NCBI GenBank assembly: GCA_024641785.1
Contig: JAHECK010000008.1
Coordinates: forward strand, 1 to 49,387
DNA length: 49,387 nucleotides
Direction: 5' to 3'
From: Flavobacteriales bacterium
GTDB taxonomy: Bacteria > Bacteroidota > Bacteroidia > Flavobacteriales_D > JAHECK01
Shown here: piece after piece, positions 8,571 through 17,154 of the stretch
Layout of the letters: each line of letters begins with the position of its first letter
Numbering within the stretch: the stretch's first letter is position 1
Program-made: the position numbers and the translations under genes
The notes under the pieces: generated by a model
The model's input: only the letters and a program-made list of their open reading frames with translations
What the model was told of the DNA's origin: nothing
Database searches by the model: none

Positions 8571-9494
8571 CTAGTACTTGTCTAACCAGGAAAATACCTT
8601 TTCAAAAGCATCCTTTCTTACCAAATCTGCTGACAGAAAAATATCATGTTTAGCCTCTTTTATTTCTTCAACAGTAACATTGACACCTAAGTGATGTGCT
8701 TGTTTTTTCATGTCTTCAATATTTAAAACAACATCAGCACTATGAATGTTTTCGCTCCATTTTTTTGGCAGAAAAGAATGACTCGAATGCAATAGAAGAA
8801 TTGGCTGAGTACTTCCTAATCCTTTCTTAACGGCATCTTGCCCTCCCTTAATCGCCAAGAGCCATTGAAAAAAAGCAGGAAAACCCTTAATCGGTTTAAA
8901 ATCTAAATTAAAATCCCATACACCTTGATGATCTTTATGTAAACTTTTAGGATAAAGTGGAGATAAAGCATTTGGAATATTAGCATAGGAATTGATCATT
9001 ACTCCTAGTTTTAGAAATGGGATACTTAATTTACGAATGAGAAAAGGAGCATTGATTTCTAAAAAGGGAGAATTTAAGACCATAGAAGAAATAAGATCTT
9101 TTTTATTCCCGTGATCCAAATAGAGTGAACTTATTAAACCTCCTGTAGAATGGCCCAGTAAGGTGATTTTATTATGATCAAGGTTATGAATTTTATCAAT
9201 AACAATGTCTAATTCTTCAAAATACTCCTCTAAATTTTTACAATAATTTGGATGCTGATGAGGAAGTAATGAATGACCATATTTTCTTAATTCAACGGCA
9301 TAAAAATTAAAACCATGATCATGAAACTGATCAGCTAAATGGGGATGAAAAAAATAATCTACAAATCCATGAATATATAGAAAGGACTTTTGTCCCGGCA
9401 AATTTTTATTTGACTGGATAAAAGTGGCAATAACCTCTCCTTCATAGTCATCTTTCAGATCAATTTTCTCGTATTTGAAGTTCATTAAAGGCAT
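8571..9494 (-). CDS. Alpha/beta hydrolase, monoglyceride-lipase/S33-like
   Basis: A 307-residue cytoplasmic-looking alpha/beta hydrolase of the serine aminopeptidase S33 / lysophospholipase-like group. The oxyanion region is 'FLYIHGFVDYF', the nucleophile elbow 'LLGHSTGGLISSLYL' (GxSxG), and the likely catalytic histidine is in 'EEIKEAKHDIFLSAD' near the C terminus. The family hydrolyses esters of acylglycerols or lysophospholipids, or peptides; the substrate cannot be read from sequence. There is no signal peptide. ATG 9494 follows a perfect -7 box and lies just beyond the terminator of the upstream peroxidase, so it is probably its own transcription unit. Confidence 0.8.
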   Translation of the reverse strand: MPLMNFKYEKIDLKDDYEGEVIATFIQSNKNLPGQKSFLYIHGFVDYFFHPHLADQFHDHGFNFYAVELRKYGHSLLPHQHPNYCKNLEEYFEELDIVIDKIHNLDHNKITLLGHSTGGLISSLYLDHGNKKDLISSMVLNSPFLEINAPFLIRKLSIPFLKLGVMINSYANIPNALSPLYPKSLHKDHQGVWDFNLDFKPIKGFPAFFQWLLAIKGGQDAVKKGLGSTQPILLLHSSHSFLPKKWSENIHSADVVLNIEDMKKQAHHLGVNVTVEEIKEAKHDIFLSADLVRKDAFEKVFSWLDKY

Positions 9495-9513
9495 AGAGAA
9501 TTCTTAAGTAACC

Positions 9514-9521
9514 CAAACATA
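9514..9521 (-). promoter_or_regulatory. -7 promoter element for the hydrolase gene
   Basis: The minus strand reads TATGTTTG, a perfect TAnnTTTG, 20 bp before the ATG at 9494. The nearest TTTG upstream lies in the loop of the adjacent terminator hairpin with only about 15 bp spacing, shorter than usual. The box abuts the A-tract of that terminator. Confidence 0.4.
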
Positions 9522-9522
9522 T

Positions 9523-9549
9523 AAAAAAAGGGGGCACAAAGCCCCCTTT
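9523..9549 (-). terminator. Rho-independent terminator of the peroxidase gene
   Basis: A 9-bp stem, AAAGGGGGC / GCCCCCTTT (9527-9535 and 9541-9549), has loop ACAAA. On the minus strand it is followed by a T7 run. It lies 20 bp after the stop of the di-haem peroxidase. Confidence 0.9.
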
Positions 9550-9569
9550 CAAATTTCATATATTGATTA

Positions 9570-10805
9570 TTATTGAATATTTCCTCCAACGGTTAATCCA
9601 CTTGGTACCGAAGTGGGAACAATTTGATCAAAATTTTCATCTGTAAGACTTTCAAGAAAAGCTACAATTTGATTGATCTCTGTCTCGGTTAGACCAAGAG
9701 GAGTCATATCTGAAGCTAGCATATCAGGTGTTACATTCGAATTTCCAGAAACACCAGCATTCATATATTCTACGATATCTTTAAGATTTTCTAACATCCC
9801 ATTATGCATGTAAGGACCTGTTAGTGTCGCATTTCTAAGGGTTGGTGTTCTAAATTTAAACTCCTTATACTTACCTGAATCAGCAGGAAATAGCGGGCTC
9901 GCAGGGTTCTCAGGTATTCCTAAGGCATGAAAATCATAATCTGAAAGCATTGGTCCATAATGACAGTTTGAGCATCTCGCTTTTCCATTGAAAAGGATCA
10001 ATCCATTTTTTTGATCACTTGAAAGAGCAGTCAAATCTCCTGCTAAATATTGATCATAAGGACTATTCGTACTTACAATTGTTCTTTCGAAAGTAGCTAC
10101 AGCTTTCGCATAGTTTTCAACTGTAACAGGATTTGTTCCTCCGAATACGTCTGTAAATAACTGTACATATTCCGGAATCGCTGCCAATCTTAAAGCAATA
10201 CTATCCATTGCATCGACATCTGCATATGCGTCCCCTCTCATTTCACTTCGAGAAGTGGGTGGTTTTTGACATTGGGTTTCCAGAGAATTGAATCGACTAT
10301 CCCAAAACATTGGAGATTGTAAAGGATCATAGCCATTATTAGATGTGAGTCCATTATAAGCACTATTCAAAATAGTAGGTGCATTTCTAGGAACACGTGC
10401 AATAGGCATAGAAAGAATTAAACCACCAGTATTTTCTGTTCTATCGGGTCCTAAACCACTTCCATTAACTCCAATTGCTAAATCAATTCCGTCACCATAG
10501 CCTAAACCAGGGTGGTGACATGTAACACAAGCCATGTCTTTTTCACCACCAACAATTGGATCCCAAAATAATAATCTTCCTAATTCTGCTTTTTCTGTAG
10601 TAATAGGATTATTTAAAGGATAAGAAACCGGGGGCAAAGATTGAAGATCTAATAAGCTGATCATTCCATCCAATGGGTCTGTAACAGGCGGATCTTCGCA
10701 ATCATCTTTTTTACAAGAACTTGTAAATAGAAGTGCTGAGGTAGCAATAAGGAATAAAGAAAGTCTAAAATGATTTCTCCATTTTTTGGTAACAATTGAA
10801 TCCAT
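9570..10805 (-). CDS. Di-haem cytochrome c peroxidase (CcpA/MauG family) lipoprotein
   Basis: A 411-residue exported di-haem c-type protein. The N terminus has a basic region, a hydrophobic core and the lipobox 'LLFTSSC', so it should be a lipoprotein. Two haem c sites are visible: 'MACVTCHHPGLGYGDG' (CxxCH, followed by the family's G-rich loop) and 'ARCSNCHYGPMLSDYDFHALG'. The family hallmark 'AVATFERTIVSTNSPYDQYL' lies between them, and 'FRTPTLRNATLTGPYMHNG' follows the second haem. The family reduces hydrogen peroxide to water with electrons from small cytochromes; MauG-like members oxidise proteins instead. It is divergent from the Nfn-like pair across a 577-bp gap and ends at a strong terminator. 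Family sure; exact role inferred. Confidence 0.9.
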   Translation of the reverse strand: MDSIVTKKWRNHFRLSLFLIATSALLFTSSCKKDDCEDPPVTDPLDGMISLLDLQSLPPVSYPLNNPITTEKAELGRLLFWDPIVGGEKDMACVTCHHPGLGYGDGIDLAIGVNGSGLGPDRTENTGGLILSMPIARVPRNAPTILNSAYNGLTSNNGYDPLQSPMFWDSRFNSLETQCQKPPTSRSEMRGDAYADVDAMDSIALRLAAIPEYVQLFTDVFGGTNPVTVENYAKAVATFERTIVSTNSPYDQYLAGDLTALSSDQKNGLILFNGKARCSNCHYGPMLSDYDFHALGIPENPASPLFPADSGKYKEFKFRTPTLRNATLTGPYMHNGMLENLKDIVEYMNAGVSGNSNVTPDMLASDMTPLGLTETEINQIVAFLESLTDENFDQIVPTSVPSGLTVGGNIQ

Positions 10806-11382
10806 TATTTTGTTTTCAGTTAGTAAAATAATAATAAATGAGGAGTGTTAATATTGATTTTCAAATTCAGCAATATTAGTGGTACAATTTACTTTTATTT
10901 TTTAATTGTACAACTATTAAAAAATACACTACTTATCTTTAGTCTACAATTATACTTGATTCATCGATATAATGAGTCCGCTTGTTTGTTTTTTAACAAA
11001 TATTTAACACCTGCTCTTAAATAATTATCAAGTTTGATTAGTAAATTCTACGAAATAAATTATGAATGGGTTTTAATCTCAATAAGAAAAAGAATCTCAA
11101 ATAGGAATTTATTTTTTTTCTTCCCGACGATATAGCCCATTGTGAATTCAGAAAATCGGTCGAATTGTTTAATAATATGGGTTCAAAATATATCCGTTAG
11201 CAATGATAATCAATGAAATAGCATGATTAATATCATTGGATTTGCTAATTAATATTAGCATTTTAGGTTAAATAATCTTCAGGATATGAGTTTAATTAAT
11301 TATCCGAATGCTTTTAGCACCGCATCAAAAGGAATTTCTTCCTTAAATAAGCTCTTCCACTATTCATTTAAACACATTAATC
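10806..11382. other. 577-bp AT-rich intergenic region between divergent redox genes
   Basis: No tracked gene. On the minus strand TAATATTG (10871-10878) is a -7-like box about 65 bp before the peroxidase start. Plus-strand content includes two dyads with an identical TAAT spacer (11223-11236 and 11243-11260, listed separately) and TGGATTTG (11237-11244), a one-mismatch -7 box between and overlapping them. A 35-codon ORF (11286-11393) overlaps the next gene's start and is not called. No RNA gene or convincing terminator is visible. The length suggests long leaders or regulator sites for both flanking genes. Confidence 0.5.
11223..11260. promoter_or_regulatory. Pair of similar dyads, candidate operators
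   Basis: Dyad 1 is ATGAT-TAAT-ATCAT (11223-11236) and dyad 2 is TGCTAAT-TAAT-ATTAGCA (11243-11260). Both have perfect arms around the same 4-nt spacer TAAT, and their centres are 22 bp apart, about two helical turns, so a dimeric regulator could bind both on one face. They lie 123-160 bp upstream of the HEAT-NfnA ATG. AT-richness makes chance dyads easier, hence modest confidence. Confidence 0.4.
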
Positions 11383-13020
11383 ATGACAGATAGAATAAAT
11401 AGTATCATAAAGTATTTTGATATGGAAAGTGCTGATATGATCGCTAAAGCAATCGATTTGATCGAGAATTTAAATGATTTAAGTTTAGAAGAGAAAGTAA
11501 ATCTTAGCGAAGCATTGACATCCATTTTTTACTATCATGATTTTAATGGGAGTAATGAAATGGAAAAAATCGCTACTAAAAGCATTAAAATAATCGGTAG
11601 TTTTGGTAAGGATGTTTTACCCTTTTTAACGGAAGAACTGATCAATGCTGATGCAGAATCTGCAGTTTATCTTGGTAAGTGCATCGCTTTTAACAAAGAG
11701 GAGGGCGTTGAGATCATTCTTGATACCTGGGAAAAACACGCAGAAGATGATTTTGCTATTATCAACATAATACAAGCCTTATCCTCTTTTCGGATGGCTG
11801 AAGTTGAAAATGCTATTCCTAAGCTCATTCATGCTACTCGATCTAATAATTCACATATAAAATCGATGGCTTTGTCTACCCTTGGTACTATTTCACTAAA
11901 TAATTCAATCGAAAATATTGATGATAGGGTAAGAAAATCGATGTTCAATGCTGTATATTCTTTATTGAGCGACAGGAAACCTTTAGTTAGAAAGAATGCT
12001 GTTTCCACACTCGGTAAGATGCATAAAAAAGCCATTCTAAATCGAGAACAAGAAGGGAAAGTTCACTCTGCTTTTATGTCGATGTTAGGTAAAGATGGTA
12101 AACATGATTGGGATCGTGAATTTATTGTCAGGCATGAGATCGAGCACTTTATTCAGTTATTTACTGCAAAAGAAACCTTAGCAGATCGCTACAGACAATC
12201 ATTTAGAATATTGAATAAAAAAGAGCTCTGTCATAATACTTTTCATTATGAAATAGAGGCTCCACTTATAGCTAGTAAAATTAAAGCAGGGCAATTTATT
12301 ATTGTTAGACATAACGAAACCAGTGAAAGAATTCCACTTTCAGTTTGCGGTTGGGATCGTGAAAAAGGAAGTATTCAAATTATTGTTAATTCAGTAGGCA
12401 AAACATCAACAGAAATTAATCATCTCAATCCTGGCAATAATTTTACAGATATTGTAGGACCTCTTGGAGTAAGATCACGGGTAACCAAATACAATGGAAC
12501 TTGTGTAGTGATTGGAGGTGGATATGGAGCAGGAGCAATTATTCCTACAGCCCATGATCTAAAAGCCATTGGAAATAGAGTTGTTGGAATTATAGGAGCT
12601 CGTACGAAAAACCTTCTATTAATGGTAGAAGAACTTAAAAAAGCATGTGATGAAGTAATCATTACTACAAATGATGGTTCTGAAGGGATGACTGGCTTTG
12701 TTACAACTGCATTAGAAGATATTCTTAATAGGGAAAAAGTTGAGCATGTGCTCGCTGTCGGTCCTGTACCTATGATGGAAGCGATCAGCAATATGACCCG
12801 CCCGAAAAAAATAGAAACTTATGTGTCATTGAATGCTATTATGGTTGATGGAACAGGAATGTGTGGAGCATGCAGGGTTTCAATTGGAAATAAAGTAAAA
12901 TTTGCATGCATTGATGGCCCTGATTTCAATGGTCATCTTGTTGATTTTAATGAATTGATCAAGCGACAAAAGATGTTTGTGAAACATGAAAAAGAAGCCT
13001 TAATAGCAATAGAAAATTAA
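11383..13020 (+). CDS. HEAT-repeat / NfnA-like ferredoxin-NADP reductase fusion
   Basis: A 545-residue protein in two parts. Residues 1 to about 265 are all-helical, HEAT-like ('IKSMALSTLGTISLNN', 'VRKNAVSTLGKMHKKA'). From about residue 270 ('SFRILNKKELCHNTFHYEIE') it is a full NfnA/SudB-type subunit: FAD-binding 'GQFIIVRHNETSERIPLSV', 'DIVGPLGVRS', NAD(P)-binding 'CVVIGGGYGAGAIIPTAHDL', and a [2Fe-2S] site 'DGTGMCGACRVSIGNKVKFAC' read in two pieces, with the three Cys and the preceding Asp expected in Nfn. NfnA oxidises NADH and pairs with NfnB, encoded 9 bp downstream. Ordinary NfnA is about 280 residues, so the HEAT module is an addition. The alternative reading, a dihydroorotate dehydrogenase electron-transfer subunit, is less likely given the NfnB partner. 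Confidence 0.85.
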   Translation: MTDRINSIIKYFDMESADMIAKAIDLIENLNDLSLEEKVNLSEALTSIFYYHDFNGSNEMEKIATKSIKIIGSFGKDVLPFLTEELINADAESAVYLGKCIAFNKEEGVEIILDTWEKHAEDDFAIINIIQALSSFRMAEVENAIPKLIHATRSNNSHIKSMALSTLGTISLNNSIENIDDRVRKSMFNAVYSLLSDRKPLVRKNAVSTLGKMHKKAILNREQEGKVHSAFMSMLGKDGKHDWDREFIVRHEIEHFIQLFTAKETLADRYRQSFRILNKKELCHNTFHYEIEAPLIASKIKAGQFIIVRHNETSERIPLSVCGWDREKGSIQIIVNSVGKTSTEINHLNPGNNFTDIVGPLGVRSRVTKYNGTCVVIGGGYGAGAIIPTAHDLKAIGNRVVGIIGARTKNLLLMVEELKKACDEVIITTNDGSEGMTGFVTTALEDILNREKVEHVLAVGPVPMMEAISNMTRPKKIETYVSLNAIMVDGTGMCGACRVSIGNKVKFACIDGPDFNGHLVDFNELIKRQKMFVKHEKEALIAIEN

Positions 13021-13029
13021 GTTTGGATT

Positions 13030-14493
13030 ATGAGAGAACAAAGAACATTAAACCTGACCAATAAGGAACGAATGAATCTTCCTCATCAGGAAATGCTTTT
13101 GGTCAATCCAGAAGAGCGAATTTGTAATTTTGAAGAAGTTCCTATTGGATATAGTCATGATCAGGCTATTATGGAAGCCAGCAGATGCCTTCAATGCCGA
13201 AAACCAGAATGCATAAAAGCATGTCCTGTAGGTATTGATATTCCGGCTTTTATCCGATTAATAGAAGATAATAAACCCGCTGAAGCGGCTAAAAAAATAA
13301 GAGAAACCAATTTTTTACCGGCAGCTTGTGGCAGGGTTTGTCCGCAGGATAAACAATGTCAGGCAGTTTGTGTTGTTGGAAGAAGAAACCTCCCAGTTGG
13401 TATTGGAGATCTTGAAAGATATGCAGCTGACTATGAGCGTAAATATAAAACCTTGGAATACCCGGATATTCCTGAAGATACCGGTAAAAAAGTAGCGATC
13501 GTAGGATCAGGTCCTGCAGGATTATCTGCTGCTTATGAACTAAGAATAAAAGGGCATCAAGTTGTAATATTTGAAGCTTTTCATAGAGCCGGAGGAGTTT
13601 TGATCTATGGAATACCAAGGTTTAGACTCCCAATGGATATCATTGAACAGGATATAAAATTTCTGGAAAACATAGGTGTTGAATTTGTTTATAATATGAT
13701 CATTGGGAAAATTTTAAGCTTAGATGATCTTTTAGGAAAAGAAGGATTTGACTCTGTGTTTATTGGTACCGGAGCAGGATTACCACGTTTATTAGACATC
13801 CCTGGGGCTAATGCCAACGGAGTTTATTCGGCAAATGAGTATTTGACCCGTATCTATTTAATGGATGCTGATAAATTCCCAAGATTTGCTACCCCTTTAT
13901 ATCAGGGGAAAAAAGTTGCTGTTATCGGTGCAGGAAACACAGCGATGGACGCAATGAGAACAGCTAAACGCTTAGGTGGAGATGTAACCTGCTATTATAG
14001 AAGATCTGAAGAAGAAGCCCCTGCCCGTTCTGAAGAATTAAAACATGCACAACAGGAAATGATCAATTGGAAATGGTTATCAAATCCGGTTGAATTTATT
14101 GTCAATGAAGATAATTTCATTACTCATATTAAATGTGAAAAGATGACGCTCTCTGAACCTGATGAATCGGGAAGAAGAGTTCCTGTATCCAGCGGGGAAT
14201 TTTTTACAGATGAATGTGATACCGTTATTATGTCGCTTGGATGCAGTGTAAATCCAATTCTACCTGCTACAGATAGTGAGATTAAAATAAACAACTGGGG
14301 AGTAATAACGGTTGATGGAGAATCTTGTGAAACGAGTAAAAAAGGTGTTTTTGCAGGAGGTGATGCAATAACAGGAGGATCGACTGTAATTCTAGCAATG
14401 GGACAAGCAAAAATTGCTGCTGCATCGATTCATAAGTATTTAATGGGAGAATCGATTAAAAAAGTTGAGTCGGAAGAGGTTTTGGCAGAATAA
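13030..14493 (+). CDS. NfnB-like NADPH-dependent oxidoreductase (GltD family)
   Basis: A 487-residue iron-sulfur flavoprotein of the GltD/SudA/NfnB family. The N-terminal domain carries cysteines for two [4Fe-4S] clusters ('RCLQCRKPECIKACPVGIDI' and 'CGRVCPQDKQCQAVC'). The FAD site is 'VAIVGSGPAGLSAAYEL', the NADP site 'KVAVIGAGNTAMDAMRTAKR', and the closing FAD motif 'GGDAITGGSTVILAMGQAK'. As partner of NfnA it would form a complex that couples NADH and ferredoxin to NADPH by flavin-based bifurcation; GltD-like partnership with a glutamate synthase large subunit is the alternative, but no gltB is present and the NfnA-type gene lies 9 bp upstream. Whether the bifurcating FAD environment is preserved cannot be judged here. 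Confidence 0.85.
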   Translation: MREQRTLNLTNKERMNLPHQEMLLVNPEERICNFEEVPIGYSHDQAIMEASRCLQCRKPECIKACPVGIDIPAFIRLIEDNKPAEAAKKIRETNFLPAACGRVCPQDKQCQAVCVVGRRNLPVGIGDLERYAADYERKYKTLEYPDIPEDTGKKVAIVGSGPAGLSAAYELRIKGHQVVIFEAFHRAGGVLIYGIPRFRLPMDIIEQDIKFLENIGVEFVYNMIIGKILSLDDLLGKEGFDSVFIGTGAGLPRLLDIPGANANGVYSANEYLTRIYLMDADKFPRFATPLYQGKKVAVIGAGNTAMDAMRTAKRLGGDVTCYYRRSEEEAPARSEELKHAQQEMINWKWLSNPVEFIVNEDNFITHIKCEKMTLSEPDESGRRVPVSSGEFFTDECDTVIMSLGCSVNPILPATDSEIKINNWGVITVDGESCETSKKGVFAGGDAITGGSTVILAMGQAKIAAASIHKYLMGESIKKVESEEVLAE

Positions 14494-14511
14494 AAAATAA
14501 ATTGAATTCAG

Positions 14512-15024
14512 TTAATTAACTTTTCTGGAAAATTTAGAAATACTAAAAGAGAAAGTGTTTTTTTCGTCTGCTTCAAAATGTTCGATTGATTCTTCGATCC
14601 AGTTATTCATTTCAAAATCGGGGAAAAAAGTATCTGCATCAAAGTTTGCATGAACTTTTGTGATATACATTTTATCTATTAAGTCTAAACGGAGAGCTTC
14701 GCTATAGATCTGACCTCCTCCTATGATAAATACTTCCGTATCTCCCTTAGCTCTGGCCAGTTCAATTCCTTCTTCAATTGTAGAGACAACGATCGCACCT
14801 TCTAATTCCAAATTCATTTTTCTACTTACTACAACATTATCTCGACCTGATAATGGGCGATATTTTAATGGAATACTGTCCCAATTTTTTCTTCCCATTA
14901 TAACATAGTGACCTTTAGTAGTTTGAGTAAAGAAGCGCATATCTTTAGGCAAATGCCATAATAGGTCATTATTTTTTCCTATCTCAAAATTTTCGCCGAC
15001 TGCAACGATCAAACTAACTTTCAT
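14512..15024 (-). CDS. folA: Dihydrofolate reductase
   Basis: A 170-residue DHFR that reduces dihydrofolate to tetrahydrofolate with NADPH. The N terminus 'MKVSLIVAVGENFEIGKNND' includes the Met20-type loop, followed by 'LLWHLPKDMRFF' with the conserved tryptophan and the catalytic acid as aspartate. 'VIMGRKNWDSIP' and 'VFIIGGGQIYSEAL' are the NADPH-binding signatures. It lies 22 bp after thyA on the same strand, the common thyA-folA pair that regenerates the folate oxidised by thymidylate synthase. It ends 18 bp from the convergent nfnB-like gene without a visible hairpin between them. Confidence 0.96.
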   Translation of the reverse strand: MKVSLIVAVGENFEIGKNNDLLWHLPKDMRFFTQTTKGHYVIMGRKNWDSIPLKYRPLSGRDNVVVSRKMNLELEGAIVVSTIEEGIELARAKGDTEVFIIGGGQIYSEALRLDLIDKMYITKVHANFDADTFFPDFEMNNWIEESIEHFEADEKNTFSFSISKFSRKVN

Positions 15025-15046
15025 TTTTACCTTTTATAATGGTTTA

Positions 15047-15841
15047 TTATACAGAGACGTTTGCTTTTATATGAGCCTGAGCATGATAATTTATCAATTC
15101 AAAATCATCTCCTGTAAATGAGAATATATCTTTCACATCAGGGTTTATTTTCATAGTCGGTAAAGGCCCAGGAGTGCGGGTTAATTGCAATTTCGCTTGT
15201 TCGATATGGTCATTATACAAATGAACATCCCCGAAAGAATGTATGAATTCTCCGGGTTTCAGATCACAAACCTGAGCCATCATTAAAGTCAATAATGCAT
15301 AGGAAGCGATATTAAAAGGAACTCCTAAAAATGTATCGGCAGAGCGCTGATATAACTGACATGAAAGTTTTCCGTCGGCTACATAAAACTGAAACATGGT
15401 ATGACAGGGAGGTAAAGCCATATCATCTACAAAACTTGGATTCCATGCCGAAACAATATGTCTCCTTGAATTTGGATTGTTTTTAATACTATCAACCAGC
15501 TTAGTTATCTGATCAACACTTGATCCATCCGGATTTGGCCAGGATCGCCATTGAAATCCATATACAGGACCTAACTCTCCATTTTCATCTGCCCATTCAT
15601 CCCAGATTCGTACTCCATTATCCTTTAAGTATTTAATATTGGTCTCGCCTTTCAAGAACCATAATAATTCATGAATGATCGATCTTAAATGAAGTTTTTT
15701 AGTAGTTAAAACTGGAAATCCTTCGGCTAAATCGAATCGCATTTGATAACCAAAAGTACTTATCGTTCCTGTACCTGTTCTATCTCCTTTTTGGGTTCCG
15801 TTTTGGAGAATATGATCTAACAGTTTTAAGTATTGTTTCAT
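15047..15841 (-). CDS. thyA: Thymidylate synthase (ThyA type)
   Basis: A 264-residue folate-dependent thymidylate synthase that methylates dUMP to dTMP, producing dihydrofolate for the adjacent folA product. The catalytic cysteine is in '[15 protein letters not shown]'. Phosphate and nucleotide-binding blocks are '[12 protein letters not shown]', '[20 protein letters not shown]' and '[15 protein letters not shown]'. Length equals the E. coli enzyme and the start '[15 protein letters not shown]' is canonical. The 116-bp gap from hflX is AT-rich with no clear promoter box, so it could be the end of the aspS-hflX transcript or a separate unit. Confidence 0.97.
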   Translation of the reverse strand: MKQYLKLLDHILQNGTQKGDRTGTGTISTFGYQMRFDLAEGFPVLTTKKLHLRSIIHELLWFLKGETNIKYLKDNGVRIWDEWADENGELGPVYGFQWRSWPNPDGSSVDQITKLVDSIKNNPNSRRHIVSAWNPSFVDDMALPPCHTMFQFYVADGKLSCQLYQRSADTFLGVPFNIASYALLTLMMAQVCDLKPGEFIHSFGDVHLYNDHIEQAKLQLTRTPGPLPTMKINPDVKDIFSFTGDDFELINYHAQAHIKANVSV

Positions 15842-15957
15842 GATGAAAATTTAAAACAAAGGAAGCTTATACTTCGCTTAAATTAAAGGCCTTTTGCGAA
15901 TTGCTTTACACAACTTTTTCACATATTTAAATAACAAAAAAAAGAATGATCAAAAGC

Positions 15958-17151
15958 CTAATAGCCATAGGTTTGGTATGGGTAACGAATAGAATGAATT
16001 TTCTTCACTTCCTGAAAAAGCAATTCTTTAAATTCATCGATATTTTGTTTTTTTTCTGCACTAATAAACAATGTTGATCCATTTGAATTATTTGCCATCC
16101 AGGAACTTTTCAATTCCTCTAAGGAAATATTCTCTCTTTCGACAGGGGTAAGATCAAATTCCTCTTTTTCTACAAAAGTGAAAGCATCGATTTTATTAAA
16201 AACAAGAATCACATTCTTATCGGCTGCCCCAATTTCCTTGAGCGTTTCATTTACTACAGTAATATGCTCCTCAAAATGAGGATGCGTTATATCGACAATA
16301 TGCAATAGAATATCGGCTTCTCTAACCTCATCAAGGGTTGACTTGAAAGATTCGACCAATTGATGGGGTAATTTTCTAATAAAACCTACTGTATCAGAAA
16401 GTAAAAAAGGAATGCTTTGCAGTACTACTTTCCGAACTGTAGTATCCAAAGTTGCAAAAAGTTTGTTCTCTGCAAATACATCCGACTTACTTATCAGATT
16501 CATTACCGTTGATTTGCCGGCATTTGTATAACCTACTAAGGCCACTCTTACTAACTGCCCTCGATTTCCGCGTTGGGTAGCCATTTGTTTGTCGATCGTC
16601 TCCAGTTTTTTCTTTAAAAGGGAGATTTTATCTCGAATAATCCTTCGGTCGGTCTCAATCTCAGTTTCTCCAGGCCCTTTCATTCCGATACCCCCCTTTT
16701 GTTTTTGAAGGTGAGTCCACATACGAGTAAGACGAGGCAATAAATACTGATATTGCGCCAATTCTACCTGTGTTTTAGCATGGGCTGTTTGTGCACGAGA
16801 AGCAAAAATATCAAGAATTAAATTCGATCGATCTAAAATTTTACATTCCAACACTTTTTCGATATTCCGAAGTTGAGAAGGAGTCAAATCATCATCAAAA
16901 ATGACCATATCTACATCATACTCTTTGATGTAGGCTGAAATTTCTTCCATTTTCCCGGAACCAACAAAAGTCTTTGAATCGGGTCGGTCTAATTTTTGAA
17001 CGAATTTTTGTAATGTTTTAGCTCCGGCAGTTTCCGCTAAAAATTCAAGTTCATCCAGGTACTCCATGGACTGTTCTTTCGACTGATCTTTTGTAATTAC
17101 ACCGATCAGAACAGCTGTTTCTTGTATTTTTTTTGTCTCGTATAATCCCAT
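15958..17151 (-). CDS. hflX: GTPase HflX
   Basis: A 397-residue ribosome-associated GTPase that splits stalled or heat-damaged 70S ribosomes. The N-terminal HflX domain shows 'EFLAETAGAKTLQKFVQKLD' and 'FVGSGKMEEISAYI', then a glycine-rich linker 'KQKGGIGMKGPGETEIETDR'. G-domain motifs are G1 'VGYTNAGKSTVMNLI', G2/switch 'LFATLDTTVRK', G3 'DTVGFIRKLPHQLVESF' and G4 'NKID'. It starts 3 bp after the small cytochrome b-like gene, so it is in an operon with that gene and aspS. The C-terminal tail is short. Confidence 0.96.
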   Translation of the reverse strand: MGLYETKKIQETAVLIGVITKDQSKEQSMEYLDELEFLAETAGAKTLQKFVQKLDRPDSKTFVGSGKMEEISAYIKEYDVDMVIFDDDLTPSQLRNIEKVLECKILDRSNLILDIFASRAQTAHAKTQVELAQYQYLLPRLTRMWTHLQKQKGGIGMKGPGETEIETDRRIIRDKISLLKKKLETIDKQMATQRGNRGQLVRVALVGYTNAGKSTVMNLISKSDVFAENKLFATLDTTVRKVVLQSIPFLLSDTVGFIRKLPHQLVESFKSTLDEVREADILLHIVDITHPHFEEHITVVNETLKEIGAADKNVILVFNKIDAFTFVEKEEFDLTPVERENISLEELKSSWMANNSNGSTLFISAEKKQNIDEFKELLFQEVKKIHSIRYPYQTYGY

Positions 17152-17154
17152 AAA

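Noticed and set aside
11286-11393. A 35-codon ORF (ATG 11286) with a nearby AGGA, overlapping the HEAT-NfnA start.
   Set aside because: No hydrophobic or other recognisable pattern, AGGA too close to the ATG, and overlap with a better gene start. It could be a leader peptide but nothing supports that.
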